DNA from: Clostridia bacterium
Lineage (GTDB): Bacteria; Bacillota; Clostridia; Oscillospirales; Acutalibacteraceae
Reading direction: 5' to 3'
DNA length: 64,000 bases
NCBI GenBank assembly: GCA_017474045.1
Contig: JAFUHX010000049.1
Location: forward strand, 1 to 64,000
In this document: positions 7,350 through 15,006 of the stretch, one piece after another
Position numbering within the stretch: the stretch's first letter is position 1
Layout: each line of letters opens with the position of its first letter
The notes under the pieces: model-generated
What the model saw: the letters and a program-made list of their open reading frames with translations, nothing else
What the model was told of the DNA's origin: nothing
Databases searched by the model: none
Translations under genes and position numbers: made by a program

Positions 7350-7487
7350 ATGCATTCAGTAATGGATATTTTTAAGTTTGTAACAGGTCTTTTTGAACTT
7401 ATTTTAGGCGTTTTTGAAGATCTCGGAATTGAAATTCCCGGTCTTCCGAAAGACGAAGAAAGCGAAGAAACTGAACCTGTTGCATAA
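7350..7487 (+). CDS. Small peptide 5 of array: 45 aa, hydrophobic helix with strongly acidic tail
   Basis: CGGAGG precedes ATG 7350. The 45-residue product starts MHSVMDIFKFVTGLFELILG, a strongly hydrophobic helix to about residue 25. It then has EIPGLPK and a tail of seven acidic residues. Net charge is about -9 and there is no Cys. The order helix, proline, acidic block repeats the plan of peptides 2-4: PVEDEE, PIEDD, PKDEE. Length and layout recall AgrD-type signal precursors, but the Cys/Ser-containing core and an AgrB protease gene are absent here. No function is assigned. Confidence 0.75.
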   Translation: MHSVMDIFKFVTGLFELILGVFEDLGIEIPGLPKDEESEETEPVA

Positions 7488-7505
7488 ATTTTAAAACATG
7501 AAATT

Positions 7506-7539
7506 AAGGAGCTGTAAAACGAATGTTTTTACAGCTCCT
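7506..7539. terminator. Bidirectional hairpin between peptide gene 5 and the convergent membrane protein gene
   Basis: A long stem, AAGGAGCTGTAAAA with TTTTTACAGCTCCTT, lies between two convergent genes. The T-run is inside the stem, so it could serve either strand. Confidence 0.6.
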
Positions 7540-7562
7540 TATAAGTTGTGTGAAAATCCGGC

Positions 7563-8375
7563 TTATTTTTTAGCTTTCTTTTCTTTTTTGTCAGGATATT
7601 CATCTTCTTTAATTGCGCCGATTGAGATAGCATATTCTCTTTGAAGCTCATCGGTAGGGATATATTTTCCGTCCTTCTCATTAAGAGGAGTCGCTGCAAT
7701 GATAATGTCTAAAACAGAAACAAGGGCGAAAAGGGCAATACCAACATATATTCCGTTTTTTCCGCTACATACTGCTTCAGAAGCGGCGGGGAGAGCAGAG
7801 CAAAAACTTGAAAACAGAACAGGGGAGACTGCAAATAAAACGGTGGAGAGAAGATGCAAAATTGCATGGAGAGGAGTTCTGAGCTTTTTGCAGGCAAAGG
7901 GAACACAAAAGAAAGCAATAATTCCGATAACAAGGCTGAGAATATAGAAAACAACCGCAAGAATACCTGCAAAATTTCCTGATGAAGCCTGAGCAGTTAA
8001 GAATGAAATAAAACCTCCCAGGTCAAGAGTCTTGTTTTTGATCAGGTCAAGAATAAGAGAAAGAAGGCTGACATCGTTGAGAGCGAAGGTGCTTTCTCCT
8101 GAAGTAATTGAAAAACTACCTAAGGGAAGAAGATAGGCAACAATAGGAATGAAAGAAAATGCAAGTCTTGCAATTCTTAAGGGGGTTCCTACGGCTGAAA
8201 AGCTGATTTTTTTAAGCTTTGAGTTGAGCTTGAAATAGGATTCTTCGCGTATATAAGCTTCTTCCTCAAGTCTTTTTTCCCACTCAAAGTTAGGAATGTT
8301 AACCTTGCAATGAGGACATTCAGCTTTGATATTCCATATATGCAGTTTTTTTTGGCAATTAGGACATTTAGCCAT
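7563..8375 (-). CDS. Zinc-ribbon membrane protein of unknown function
   Basis: This 270-residue protein begins with a zinc-ribbon of two CxxC pairs (CPNC at about 4-7 and CPHC at about 20-23). A charged linker, four to five hydrophobic segments (about 65-235) and a Lys/Glu-rich C-terminal tail follow. ATG 8375 has CCGGAGG in front. It has its own promoter (TTGACA at 8451-8446, TAGAAT at 8428-8423, 17-base spacer). It converges on the small-peptide array, so a functional link is possible but unproven. I do not recognise a named family; zinc-ribbon membrane proteins like this are common and uncharacterised in clostridia. Confidence 0.75.
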   Translation of the reverse strand: MAKCPNCQKKLHIWNIKAECPHCKVNIPNFEWEKRLEEEAYIREESYFKLNSKLKKISFSAVGTPLRIARLAFSFIPIVAYLLPLGSFSITSGESTFALNDVSLLSLILDLIKNKTLDLGGFISFLTAQASSGNFAGILAVVFYILSLVIGIIAFFCVPFACKKLRTPLHAILHLLSTVLFAVSPVLFSSFCSALPAASEAVCSGKNGIYVGIALFALVSVLDIIIAATPLNEKDGKYIPTDELQREYAISIGAIKEDEYPDKKEKKAKK

Positions 8376-8522
8376 AATATAAACCTCCGGAATTTTTTAA
8401 TTCTTAAACCAAACTACAATATATTCTACTAAAATATAAAAGCCGTGTCAAGAAAAAAGCATTAACAATAATCTAAAAATTTGTTTAGGTCATCTGTTTT
8501 ATATAAGTTTTATTTTTTTCTA

Positions 8523-8551
8523 TTGAAATAAAAAAACAATTATGTTAAACT
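8523..8551 (+). promoter_or_regulatory. Probable promoter of the GPH transporter gene
   Basis: TTGAAA (8523-8528), a 17-base spacer and TAAACT (8546-8551) with an upstream TG (extended -10). Confidence 0.5.
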
Positions 8552-8586
8552 ACAAAATGGAATTTTTCATCGAAGTGAGTGATTAA

Positions 8587-10119
8587 ATGTCTAACGAAAA
8601 AGAATCTGTAATTTTGGTTGAAGATGATATTCAGGATGAGCAATCGCTTGAAAAAATTCAAGCCCAAAATAAGCGTTATTTAAGACCGAGAGAGGTTTTG
8701 GCTTTTTGTCTTGTTTATTTTGCCAATCAGACCTATAATGAATTTGTAAACAGTAAATTTACATATTTCTTAATTCAGTTTATGGGTTTTGACAAGCCTG
8801 AAAAAACCAAAGCTCTTGCTAATATCAATCTTTTCACTACTGCCTACGACGCAATTGACGACACGATTTCCGGTATTGTAATTGACCGAACAAGAACGCG
8901 TTGGGGAAGAGTTAAGCCCTATTTGCTGCTGCCGCTTCCTCTTTGGTTTTTTGCAACCTTGATGCTGTTCTTTATTCCTAATGTCAGCGACAGCGGAGTC
9001 AATGTCTGGATTATAATTGCCATTGTTCTTCGAGGCTTGGGAACATCTTATTTTGGCGCTTGGTACCTGATGCTATATAACAACACGCCGAACCTGAAAG
9101 AGCGAAACAACCTGATAACAACATCTGAATTTGCAAAGCTGTTCAGTCCGTGGCTTGTTTCTTTAATTCCCGTTCTGTTTGACCTTGTTCGTGCTTTGGG
9201 AATTTCAGAAATCAATGTTTTCCGTTTCTTTGCTGTTTTCTGTTGTCTTCTTCTTGCTGTTGCTTGCATATTCGGCTTTAAGAATATGCGTGAGCGTATT
9301 CCTCTTCAGTCGAGAGAAGAAATGAATGAAGTCGGCGTTATTGAATCCTTTAAACAACTTTTCAAAAACGGGCCGATGTTTGCTCTTGTTCTTGCTAATT
9401 TCTGCAACTCCTTCAAGTCTGTCGGAAGCGCAAATGAAGCGTTTTTCTGGTTTAACTGTACCGGAAAATATACCTACGCATCAATTGCCGGTATTTTCAC
9501 CGGAATGCCTAACTTTGTAATTACACCGCTTACCGGAAAGCTTATTAATAAATTCGGTGCCAGAACAACAATAATCTGCGCGTGTCTTTTCGGCGGTGCC
9601 GCATATACAACAATGTTCTTAATCGGCTATCATCCCTTTGGAGAAGATTTCAGTTCTAACGTTGTTGCCAACCTGATTTGGATGATTGTTGCTTTAACAA
9701 TCTGTGGTCTTCCCAATTGTGTTATTAAGGTTTGCCTTCCTTCACTCACCGGTGATCTTTATGATTATACCGAATGGAAAACGGGAATAAGAAACGAAGC
9801 TCTTGTTAACACAATCAGTAACTATTTCCTTAAGCTCGGAAATACTGTTAACAGCTGGCTTTCCGTAATGGTTCTTTCCTGGATCAACTATGAAGCTGTT
9901 TATGATGGCGATCTTGCAATACCCAACACCGATCCCGGTGTTCAGAGAGGACTTTGGATAATCTTTTCACTTATTCCCGCAGCGGCAAGACTTTTTACCG
10001 GAATTTCTTTTATCTTCTTTAAGATTCACGGAAAATTTAAAGATGAGATGATGATTGATCTTGAAGAAAGAAGAAGCCTCAGACTCAAATCCCTGGCTGA
10101 AGAACAGATTGTTGAATAA
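8587..10119 (+). CDS. GPH/MFS-type sodium- or proton-coupled sugar symporter
   Basis: This 510-residue transporter of the glycoside-pentoside-hexuronide branch of the major facilitator superfamily has about twelve hydrophobic segments. After an acidic cytoplasmic N-terminus comes the typical TTAYDAIDDTISGIVIDRT region (about 82-100), followed by RWGRVKPYLL, as in MelB/XynP-like proteins. Such proteins take up oligosaccharides or glycosides with a cation. A LYDYTEWKTG-type motif near residue 390 also fits the family. The substrate cannot be told from sequence; no glycosidase adjoins it. A two-component system lies next to it on the other strand. Confidence 0.85.
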   Translation: MSNEKESVILVEDDIQDEQSLEKIQAQNKRYLRPREVLAFCLVYFANQTYNEFVNSKFTYFLIQFMGFDKPEKTKALANINLFTTAYDAIDDTISGIVIDRTRTRWGRVKPYLLLPLPLWFFATLMLFFIPNVSDSGVNVWIIIAIVLRGLGTSYFGAWYLMLYNNTPNLKERNNLITTSEFAKLFSPWLVSLIPVLFDLVRALGISEINVFRFFAVFCCLLLAVACIFGFKNMRERIPLQSREEMNEVGVIESFKQLFKNGPMFALVLANFCNSFKSVGSANEAFFWFNCTGKYTYASIAGIFTGMPNFVITPLTGKLINKFGARTTIICACLFGGAAYTTMFLIGYHPFGEDFSSNVVANLIWMIVALTICGLPNCVIKVCLPSLTGDLYDYTEWKTGIRNEALVNTISNYFLKLGNTVNSWLSVMVLSWINYEAVYDGDLAIPNTDPGVQRGLWIIFSLIPAAARLFTGISFIFFKIHGKFKDEMMIDLEERRSLRLKSLAEEQIVE

Positions 10120-10151
10120 AACATCATTAAAGAAGAAAATCTGAAATAAAA

Positions 10152-10184
10152 AATATCAGGCAGTTGATGCCTGATATTTTTTAT
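10152..10184. terminator. Bidirectional terminator between GPH transporter and response regulator
   Basis: An 11-bp perfect stem AATATCAGGCA/TGCCTGATATT (10152-10162 with 10168-10178) has T tracts on both strands. It separates two convergent genes. Confidence 0.85.
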
Positions 10185-10205
10185 GCTTTAAGCAATAAAT
10201 TCGTA

Positions 10206-10895
10206 TTAAGCCTTAAATCTGTAACCTGCGCCCCATACTGTTTTAATATATTGAGGATTTGCGGGGTCTTCTTCAATTTTTTCTCTGAGTCGGTTAATGT
10301 GAACTGCAACAGTTGAATTGTCGCCGAGTGCATCAAGGCCCCAAATGCTTTCATAAAGCTTTTCTTTGCTGAAAACAATGTCAATATTATTCATGAGAAA
10401 AACAAGAAGCTCATACTCTTTGTTTTTCAGCTCAACCTCAACCCCTTTGATATAAACACGGTGGGTGAGAGGGTTAACGGCAATATTTCCGCATTCAATT
10501 AGTCTTTCTTTTGAATCTCCTGAGTTTTTGATTCTCTTATATTGAGCGATATTTGCCTTAACTCTGGCAACAAGAACGCTGGGTGAAAACGGCTTTTCAA
10601 TGTAGTCGTCAGCACCAAGTCCCAGGCCTCTGATTTTATCAACATCATCAAGTTTGGCTGTTACCAACAGAATAGGGATATCAATTTTGTCTCTGAGTTT
10701 TCTGCAAATATCAAAACCGCTGATTCCGGGGAGCATTATATCAAGCAAAATCAGGTCATAATTACCGCTTAAACCTGCTTTTAAGCCTTCGAAACCATCA
10801 AGGCAGATGTCAACCTCATAGCCGTTTACCAAAAGAAAATCGCGCTCTATATAAGCTATGTCTTTGTCGTCTTCAATAACCAGAATTTTTTCCAT
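10206..10895 (-). CDS. OmpR/PhoB-family response regulator
   Basis: This 229-residue DNA-binding response regulator has a receiver domain (1-115) with an acidic pocket at EDD (8-10), phospho-acceptor D52 in LILLDIMLPG and the conserved Lys in EKPFSP. A winged-helix domain (about 130-228) ends in YIKTVWGAGYRF, the classical OmpR-class signature. Its ribosome site AAAGGAG overlaps the stop region of the upstream kinase gene, only seven bases away, so the pair is one operon and probably coupled. Targets are unknown; the adjacent transporter and oxidoreductase are candidates by position only. Confidence 0.92.
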   Translation of the reverse strand: MEKILVIEDDKDIAYIERDFLLVNGYEVDICLDGFEGLKAGLSGNYDLILLDIMLPGISGFDICRKLRDKIDIPILLVTAKLDDVDKIRGLGLGADDYIEKPFSPSVLVARVKANIAQYKRIKNSGDSKERLIECGNIAVNPLTHRVYIKGVEVELKNKEYELLVFLMNNIDIVFSKEKLYESIWGLDALGDNSTVAVHINRLREKIEEDPANPQYIKTVWGAGYRFKA

Positions 10896-10902
10896 GTGTT
10901 TT

Positions 10903-12408
10903 TTACTCCTTTGCTGTTGGAATTTTAATAACTATTGTCAGACCGCCTTGGTCATTGTTTTCTGCATAAACAGAACCGCTGTGGAATTTTGTAATAATGT
11001 TTTTAACAATTGAAAGACCGATTCCGTTACCGCTGTTAGTTTGTCGTGCTCTGTCGCTTCTGTAGAATATTTCAAAAATATGTTCAAGATTATCCTCAGT
11101 AACGCCGATACCGTTGTCGGAAATTTTCAGAGTACAAAATTCTCCGTTGTTTTCCAGAGAAACATCTATTAAACAAATTTCTTTATCACAATATTTACGA
11201 CTGTTACCAAAAATGTTTTCTAAAACTCTTAAAAGAAGTCCTTTTTCACCTTTAATATAACATTTTTCATTTTTAGAAATGTTGACTTTGATTTTTTTAT
11301 GAGAATAATCATCTTTTTTTGAGTTAATAAAGCAGTCGAGATAATCGCTTAGACAAATGTTTTCTTTAACAAAGCTCAGGTCATCAAACTCCAGCTTTGA
11401 AAAAAGAAGCATCTCATTGATCATTCTTTCAATAAGATTGATTTTGTTGTTTATGATTTCAATATATTTCTTTCTGCTTTCTTGGGTGGTGGCAATGTTG
11501 CTTTCCAAGCCTTCAACATAAGCCTTGATAGAGGTGAGGGGAGAACAGATATCGTGAGTAATACTCATAATAATCTCTTTTCTCATTTTTTCGTCTCTCT
11601 GAGACTGAAGAACTGATTTCTGAAGCTCTTCAGCCATTTGGTTGAAGTTTTCACAAATAGGCTGAAATTCGTCTTTCCTTCGGTATTTGATTCTGTAATC
11701 GAGCTCACCGTTGCTGATTTTTTCAACACCGTTTGATAAAACCGAAAGACTATATTCAACTCTGTCAAAAACAGCTTTGTTAAGGAATTTTGATAATAAC
11801 AAAACAGCAACAAAAGCAATGAGAATAAACAATAGATTAGTTAATAAGAAATCAACATAAAATCCGGTGGTTTTTTCTCCAAGATGAAAAGATCTGACAT
11901 TTCCGTGACCGTTGACAACATATTCGTTGTTCAGGTGAACAATTCTCGTTCTGAAAACAATATGTCCGTCGATGATTGAAAAAACTTCATCCTGGTCGCT
12001 TTCAATGCTTTTAATAAGTTCATCAAAAACTGCCGGTTTTTCAGATGATGTAGTGTGAAAAATCGTTTCGCTGTTTTTCTTGACTTCAAGATAAACAATA
12101 CCTTGCTCTTGGTCTTCAGACGGAAGAAATAGCTCTCTGATGTCGTCGTTGTTTTTGTTAATAATCTGATCTTTAAACTGTGTACTGATGTATTGATACG
12201 CCTGATAGGCATAGTTTGTGTTATCGATTGTTTCAAGCATTCCCACTATTTTAGGATATTCGTTGGTGAAAAAAGTCAAATAAATAATACAGATACTGAT
12301 AGTAGCAAGTATCATGGGAATAAGGAGTGTAAGAGTGCTGACCAGCTTCAGTTTCTGGCTAATGGTCATGTTCTTTACCTTTTCAGGAACAAAATGCCGC
12401 AGTTTCAT
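10903..12408 (-). CDS. Membrane sensor histidine kinase
   Basis: This 501-residue kinase partners the response regulator just downstream. A first membrane helix (about 22-42), an extracellular sensor region (about 43-185) and a second helix (about 187-207) lead into a HAMP domain. The phospho-acceptor box follows, with His in SITHDICSPLTSIKAY (about 285). The ATPase domain carries DNGIGV and GNGIGLSIVKN. The extracellular part has no recognisable fold, so the signal is unknown. A promoter is visible upstream. The ATG at 12408 has a weak ribosome site; an in-frame ATG at 12369 (MTISQK) with AAAAGG before it is an alternative. Kinase-first order is less usual than regulator-first. Confidence 0.9.
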   Translation of the reverse strand: MKLRHFVPEKVKNMTISQKLKLVSTLTLLIPMILATISICIIYLTFFTNEYPKIVGMLETIDNTNYAYQAYQYISTQFKDQIINKNNDDIRELFLPSEDQEQGIVYLEVKKNSETIFHTTSSEKPAVFDELIKSIESDQDEVFSIIDGHIVFRTRIVHLNNEYVVNGHGNVRSFHLGEKTTGFYVDFLLTNLLFILIAFVAVLLLSKFLNKAVFDRVEYSLSVLSNGVEKISNGELDYRIKYRRKDEFQPICENFNQMAEELQKSVLQSQRDEKMRKEIIMSITHDICSPLTSIKAYVEGLESNIATTQESRKKYIEIINNKINLIERMINEMLLFSKLEFDDLSFVKENICLSDYLDCFINSKKDDYSHKKIKVNISKNEKCYIKGEKGLLLRVLENIFGNSRKYCDKEICLIDVSLENNGEFCTLKISDNGIGVTEDNLEHIFEIFYRSDRARQTNSGNGIGLSIVKNIITKFHSGSVYAENNDQGGLTIVIKIPTAKE

Positions 12409-12441
12409 AGAATATCACAACCTAAAATGTTATATATAATA

Positions 12442-12470
12442 ATTATATATTTTTCTGAGGATACTGTCTA
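12442..12470 (-). promoter_or_regulatory. Promoter of the two-component operon
   Basis: On the minus strand, TAGACA (12470-12465), a 17-base spacer and a perfect TATAAT (12447-12442). Confidence 0.7.
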
Positions 12471-12617
12471 TAAACTGCAGTTAAAATTTAAAATATTAGT
12501 ATTACTGTAGAAATATAATTTATCTTTATTTTATAATTGATTTATTTTTGATTAATTACAGTAGATACAATTAAATCGTAACCTAAATAATTTCTTCTTC
12601 ATATATTCTTTCCACCG

Positions 12618-12655
12618 GACAGGGCACCTTCAGGGGTGCCTTGTCTATTTTAGTT
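12618..12655 (+). other. Orphan GC-rich hairpin in a 366-base gene-free stretch
   Basis: The stretch 12409-12774 has no gene. It holds the kinase promoter, this hairpin and the promoter of the next gene. The hairpin is an 11-bp stem (12618-12628 with 12635-12645, one G-U pair) followed by TATTTTAGTTTATTTT, terminator-like, yet no gene ends before it on the plus strand. It could end a small RNA started near 12580; a weak TTGATT (12548-12553)/TTAAAT (12571-12576) pair is all I see. Confidence 0.45.
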
Positions 12656-12692
12656 TATTTTAATTAAAGAATATTCAATTATAAAAAAAGAA

Positions 12693-12720
12693 TTGACTTT
12701 GGCTTTTTTATAATTATAAT
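12693..12720 (+). promoter_or_regulatory. Promoter of the OYE-type flavoprotein gene
   Basis: TTGACT (12693-12698), a 16-base spacer and a perfect TATAAT (12715-12720). Confidence 0.75.
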
Positions 12721-12774
12721 TAATCTGTGTGTGTAACACAACAAGGATTTGCATTTTGAAAGGAGAAAATTAAA

Positions 12775-14832
12775 ATGGATGAAAAATATTCACCACTGTT
12801 TACTCCGTGGTCAATCGGAAAAGTAGAAATCAAAAACAGAATTGTTCTTTGTCCCATGGGCGGAACTTCACTTTTCGGTTGGATGGAGCCTAATCACTTC
12901 GATAAAGAAGCAGCAAACTTCTTCCTTGAAAGAGCCAAAAATAATGTTGGTTTAATTATTCCCGGAATTGCTCCCTTGAGAGACACTCTCGGCGGAAGAT
13001 GGCTTTGGCAAAACAAAAAAATGTTTAAAGAACTTAAGCCCTTTATGGATGAAATTCATAAAACCGGCGCAAAGCTCTTCGTTCAGCTGACTGCCGGCTT
13101 CGGAAGATCTTTTGCTCTTCCACACCACATGGTAATGCTTCATAAAAACAAGGCTCTCAGAGCAATTGCCAAGCCGATTATGGACTTAGGCTATCTTTCA
13201 GCTGCTCCCAGCGAGCTTCCTCTTCGTTGGAAAGAAGATTTAAAATCAAGAGAGCTTACTCTTGATGAAATTGAAGAAATGATTGAAGCTTTTGCTAAAA
13301 CAGCAAAGCTTTGTATGGATGCCGGTGTTGACGGTGTTGAAATTCATGCCGTTCATGAAGGCTATCTTCTTGACCAGTTCACAATGAAATATACCAATCT
13401 CAGAACCGATAAATACGGCGGCTCTTTTGAAAACAGATATCGTCTTCCCTGTGAAATCGTTCAGAGAATCAAGGATCGTTGCGGAAAAGATTTCCCCGTT
13501 TCTCTTCGTTATTCTGTTGTTTCAAAAACAAAGGATTTCTGCAAGGGTGCAATTCCCGGTGAAGAATATGTTGAAGTCGGAAGAGACATGGAAGAAAGCG
13601 AAAAAGCTGCAAAGCTTCTTCAGGATGCCGGTTATGATATGCTTAATGCCGATAACGGAACCTATGATGCTTGGTATTGGGCTCATCCCCCTGCCTATAT
13701 GCCTCTTAACTGTAATCTTGACGATGTTGCTCACATTAAAAAGTTTGTTGATATTCCTGTTGTTTGCGCCGGAAGAATGGTTGCTGAAGATGGTGCTAAG
13801 GCTATTGCCGAAGGCAAAATTGACGCTATGGGTGTTGCCCGTCAGTTCCTTGTTGACCCTGAGTGGATAACAAAAATGATGGAGGGAAGAGAAGACGAAA
13901 TTCAGCCCTGCATCTGCTGCCATAATGCCTGCTTCACAATGGCTTCCTATAACGGCGTTGCTTGTGATAACGACCTTATGGATACAATGCACATGGCTCG
14001 TTGCGCTCTTAATCCTCAGACAATGCAGACTAAGAAATATAAAATCACTCCTGCCAAAACCAGCAAAAAGATTGCTGTTATAGGCGGCGGTGTAGGCGGA
14101 ATGGAAGTTGCAAGAGTTGCTGCTCTTCGCGGACACAAGGTAACCATTTATGAAAAGAGCGATAAGCTCGGCGGAATTTTCATTGCCGCTGCTGCTCCTT
14201 CATTTAAAGAGAAAGACCGTCAGTTGATTGAATGGTATATTAAGCAGGTTTCTAAGCTTCCCATTGAAGTTAAGCTTAACACAGAGGTTAAAGATATTGC
14301 TTCTCTTGATGCTGATGAGGTTGTTGTTGCAACCGGTTCAAAAGCAAGATCAATTCCTGTTCCGGGCGTAAAAGAATACGCCATGGACGCTTGTGAATAT
14401 CTTCTTGGTGAAAAAGAAGTCGGCGAAAATGTTGTTATTATAGGTGGCGGCTTAACAGGTTGTGAAATTGCCTATGACCTTTATCTCAAAGGTAAAAAGC
14501 CTGTAATTGTTGAAATGAAAAACGACCTTATTGCCGTAAAAGGAATCTGCCTTGCTAACACAAGCTTCCTTCGCGATTTCTTTGAAACAAACAAAGTTCC
14601 CGTATATCTTGAAACAGGTGTCAGCGAAATTAAGTCTGACTGTGTTATTGCAAAAGATAAAAACGGAAAAGAAATCAAGCTTCCTTCTGACAGCGTAATT
14701 ATGTCTGTTGGCTATGTTCCCACACCTCTTGCTGAAAAGTCAAAGAAGGTTCATGTAATTGGTGACGCTAAAAAGGTTGGTAACCTGAGAACTGTAATCT
14801 GGGGAGCATGGGATGTTGCAATGAAGCTTTAA
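12775..14832 (+). CDS. NADH:flavin oxidoreductase / 2,4-dienoyl-CoA reductase-like iron-sulfur flavoprotein
   Basis: This 685-residue protein has three parts. An N-terminal Old Yellow Enzyme TIM barrel binds FMN (about 1-360; [25 protein letters not shown]). A cysteine cluster CICCHNACF (about 378-386) with another Cys near 411 should hold a 4Fe-4S centre. A C-terminal FAD/NAD(P) domain carries [11 protein letters not shown] (about 436) and [12 protein letters not shown] (about 556). This is the layout of FadH, enoate reductases, trimethylamine dehydrogenase and the bile-acid BaiCD/BaiH proteins: reduction of an activated C=C bond with NAD(P)H. The substrate cannot be decided from sequence. 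AAAGGAG stands before ATG 12775, and the gene is a single unit closed by a hairpin. Confidence 0.88.
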   Translation: MDEKYSPLFTPWSIGKVEIKNRIVLCPMGGTSLFGWMEPNHFDKEAANFFLERAKNNVGLIIPGIAPLRDTLGGRWLWQNKKMFKELKPFMDEIHKTGAKLFVQLTAGFGRSFALPHHMVMLHKNKALRAIAKPIMDLGYLSAAPSELPLRWKEDLKSRELTLDEIEEMIEAFAKTAKLCMDAGVDGVEIHAVHEGYLLDQFTMKYTNLRTDKYGGSFENRYRLPCEIVQRIKDRCGKDFPVSLRYSVVSKTKDFCKGAIPGEEYVEVGRDMEESEKAAKLLQDAGYDMLNADNGTYDAWYWAHPPAYMPLNCNLDDVAHIKKFVDIPVVCAGRMVAEDGAKAIAEGKIDAMGVARQFLVDPEWITKMMEGREDEIQPCICCHNACFTMASYNGVACDNDLMDTMHMARCALNPQTMQTKKYKITPAKTSKKIAVIGGGVGGMEVARVAALRGHKVTIYEKSDKLGGIFIAAAAPSFKEKDRQLIEWYIKQVSKLPIEVKLNTEVKDIASLDADEVVVATGSKARSIPVPGVKEYAMDACEYLLGEKEVGENVVIIGGGLTGCEIAYDLYLKGKKPVIVEMKNDLIAVKGICLANTSFLRDFFETNKVPVYLETGVSEIKSDCVIAKDKNGKEIKLPSDSVIMSVGYVPTPLAEKSKKVHVIGDAKKVGNLRTVIWGAWDVAMKL

Positions 14833-14869
14833 TTTAAGCTTTAGTTTGTAAGTTTCCAGATTAAAATTT

Positions 14870-14906
14870 ACTACCCTGAAGGTGTGAGCTTTCAGGGTAG
14901 TATTTT
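14870..14906 (+). terminator. Terminator of the OYE-type gene
   Basis: An 11-bp perfect stem ACTACCCTGAA/TTCAGGGTAGT (14870-14880 with 14891-14901), a 10-base loop, then ATTTTT. Confidence 0.85.
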
Positions 14907-14959
14907 TGATTCAATCAAAGATGCTTATATCTTTTTATACAAAAGAAGCTGTCAGATAT

Positions 14960-14999
14960 GGCCAAAAAACAGCCCGAGAGTCCGCTTGGTCTCTCGGGC
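14960..14999 (-). terminator. Terminator of the YfcC-type carrier gene
   Basis: A 9-bp GC-rich stem GCCCGAGAG/CTCTCGGGC (14972-14980 with 14991-14999). Read on the minus strand it is followed by TGTTTTTT. Confidence 0.85.
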
Positions 15000-15006
15000 G
15001 ATCTTT

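Noticed and set aside
6280..7539. AgrD-type autoinducer precursors
   Set aside because: Length and helix-plus-acidic-tail layout fit, but no peptide has the Cys/Ser macrocycle core, and there is no AgrB-type protease or agrCA pair beside them.
6280..7539. Type I toxin-antitoxin or classical bacteriocin locus
   Set aside because: The tails are acidic rather than basic, no antisense promoter was seen, and no immunity, leader-peptidase or export gene is adjacent.
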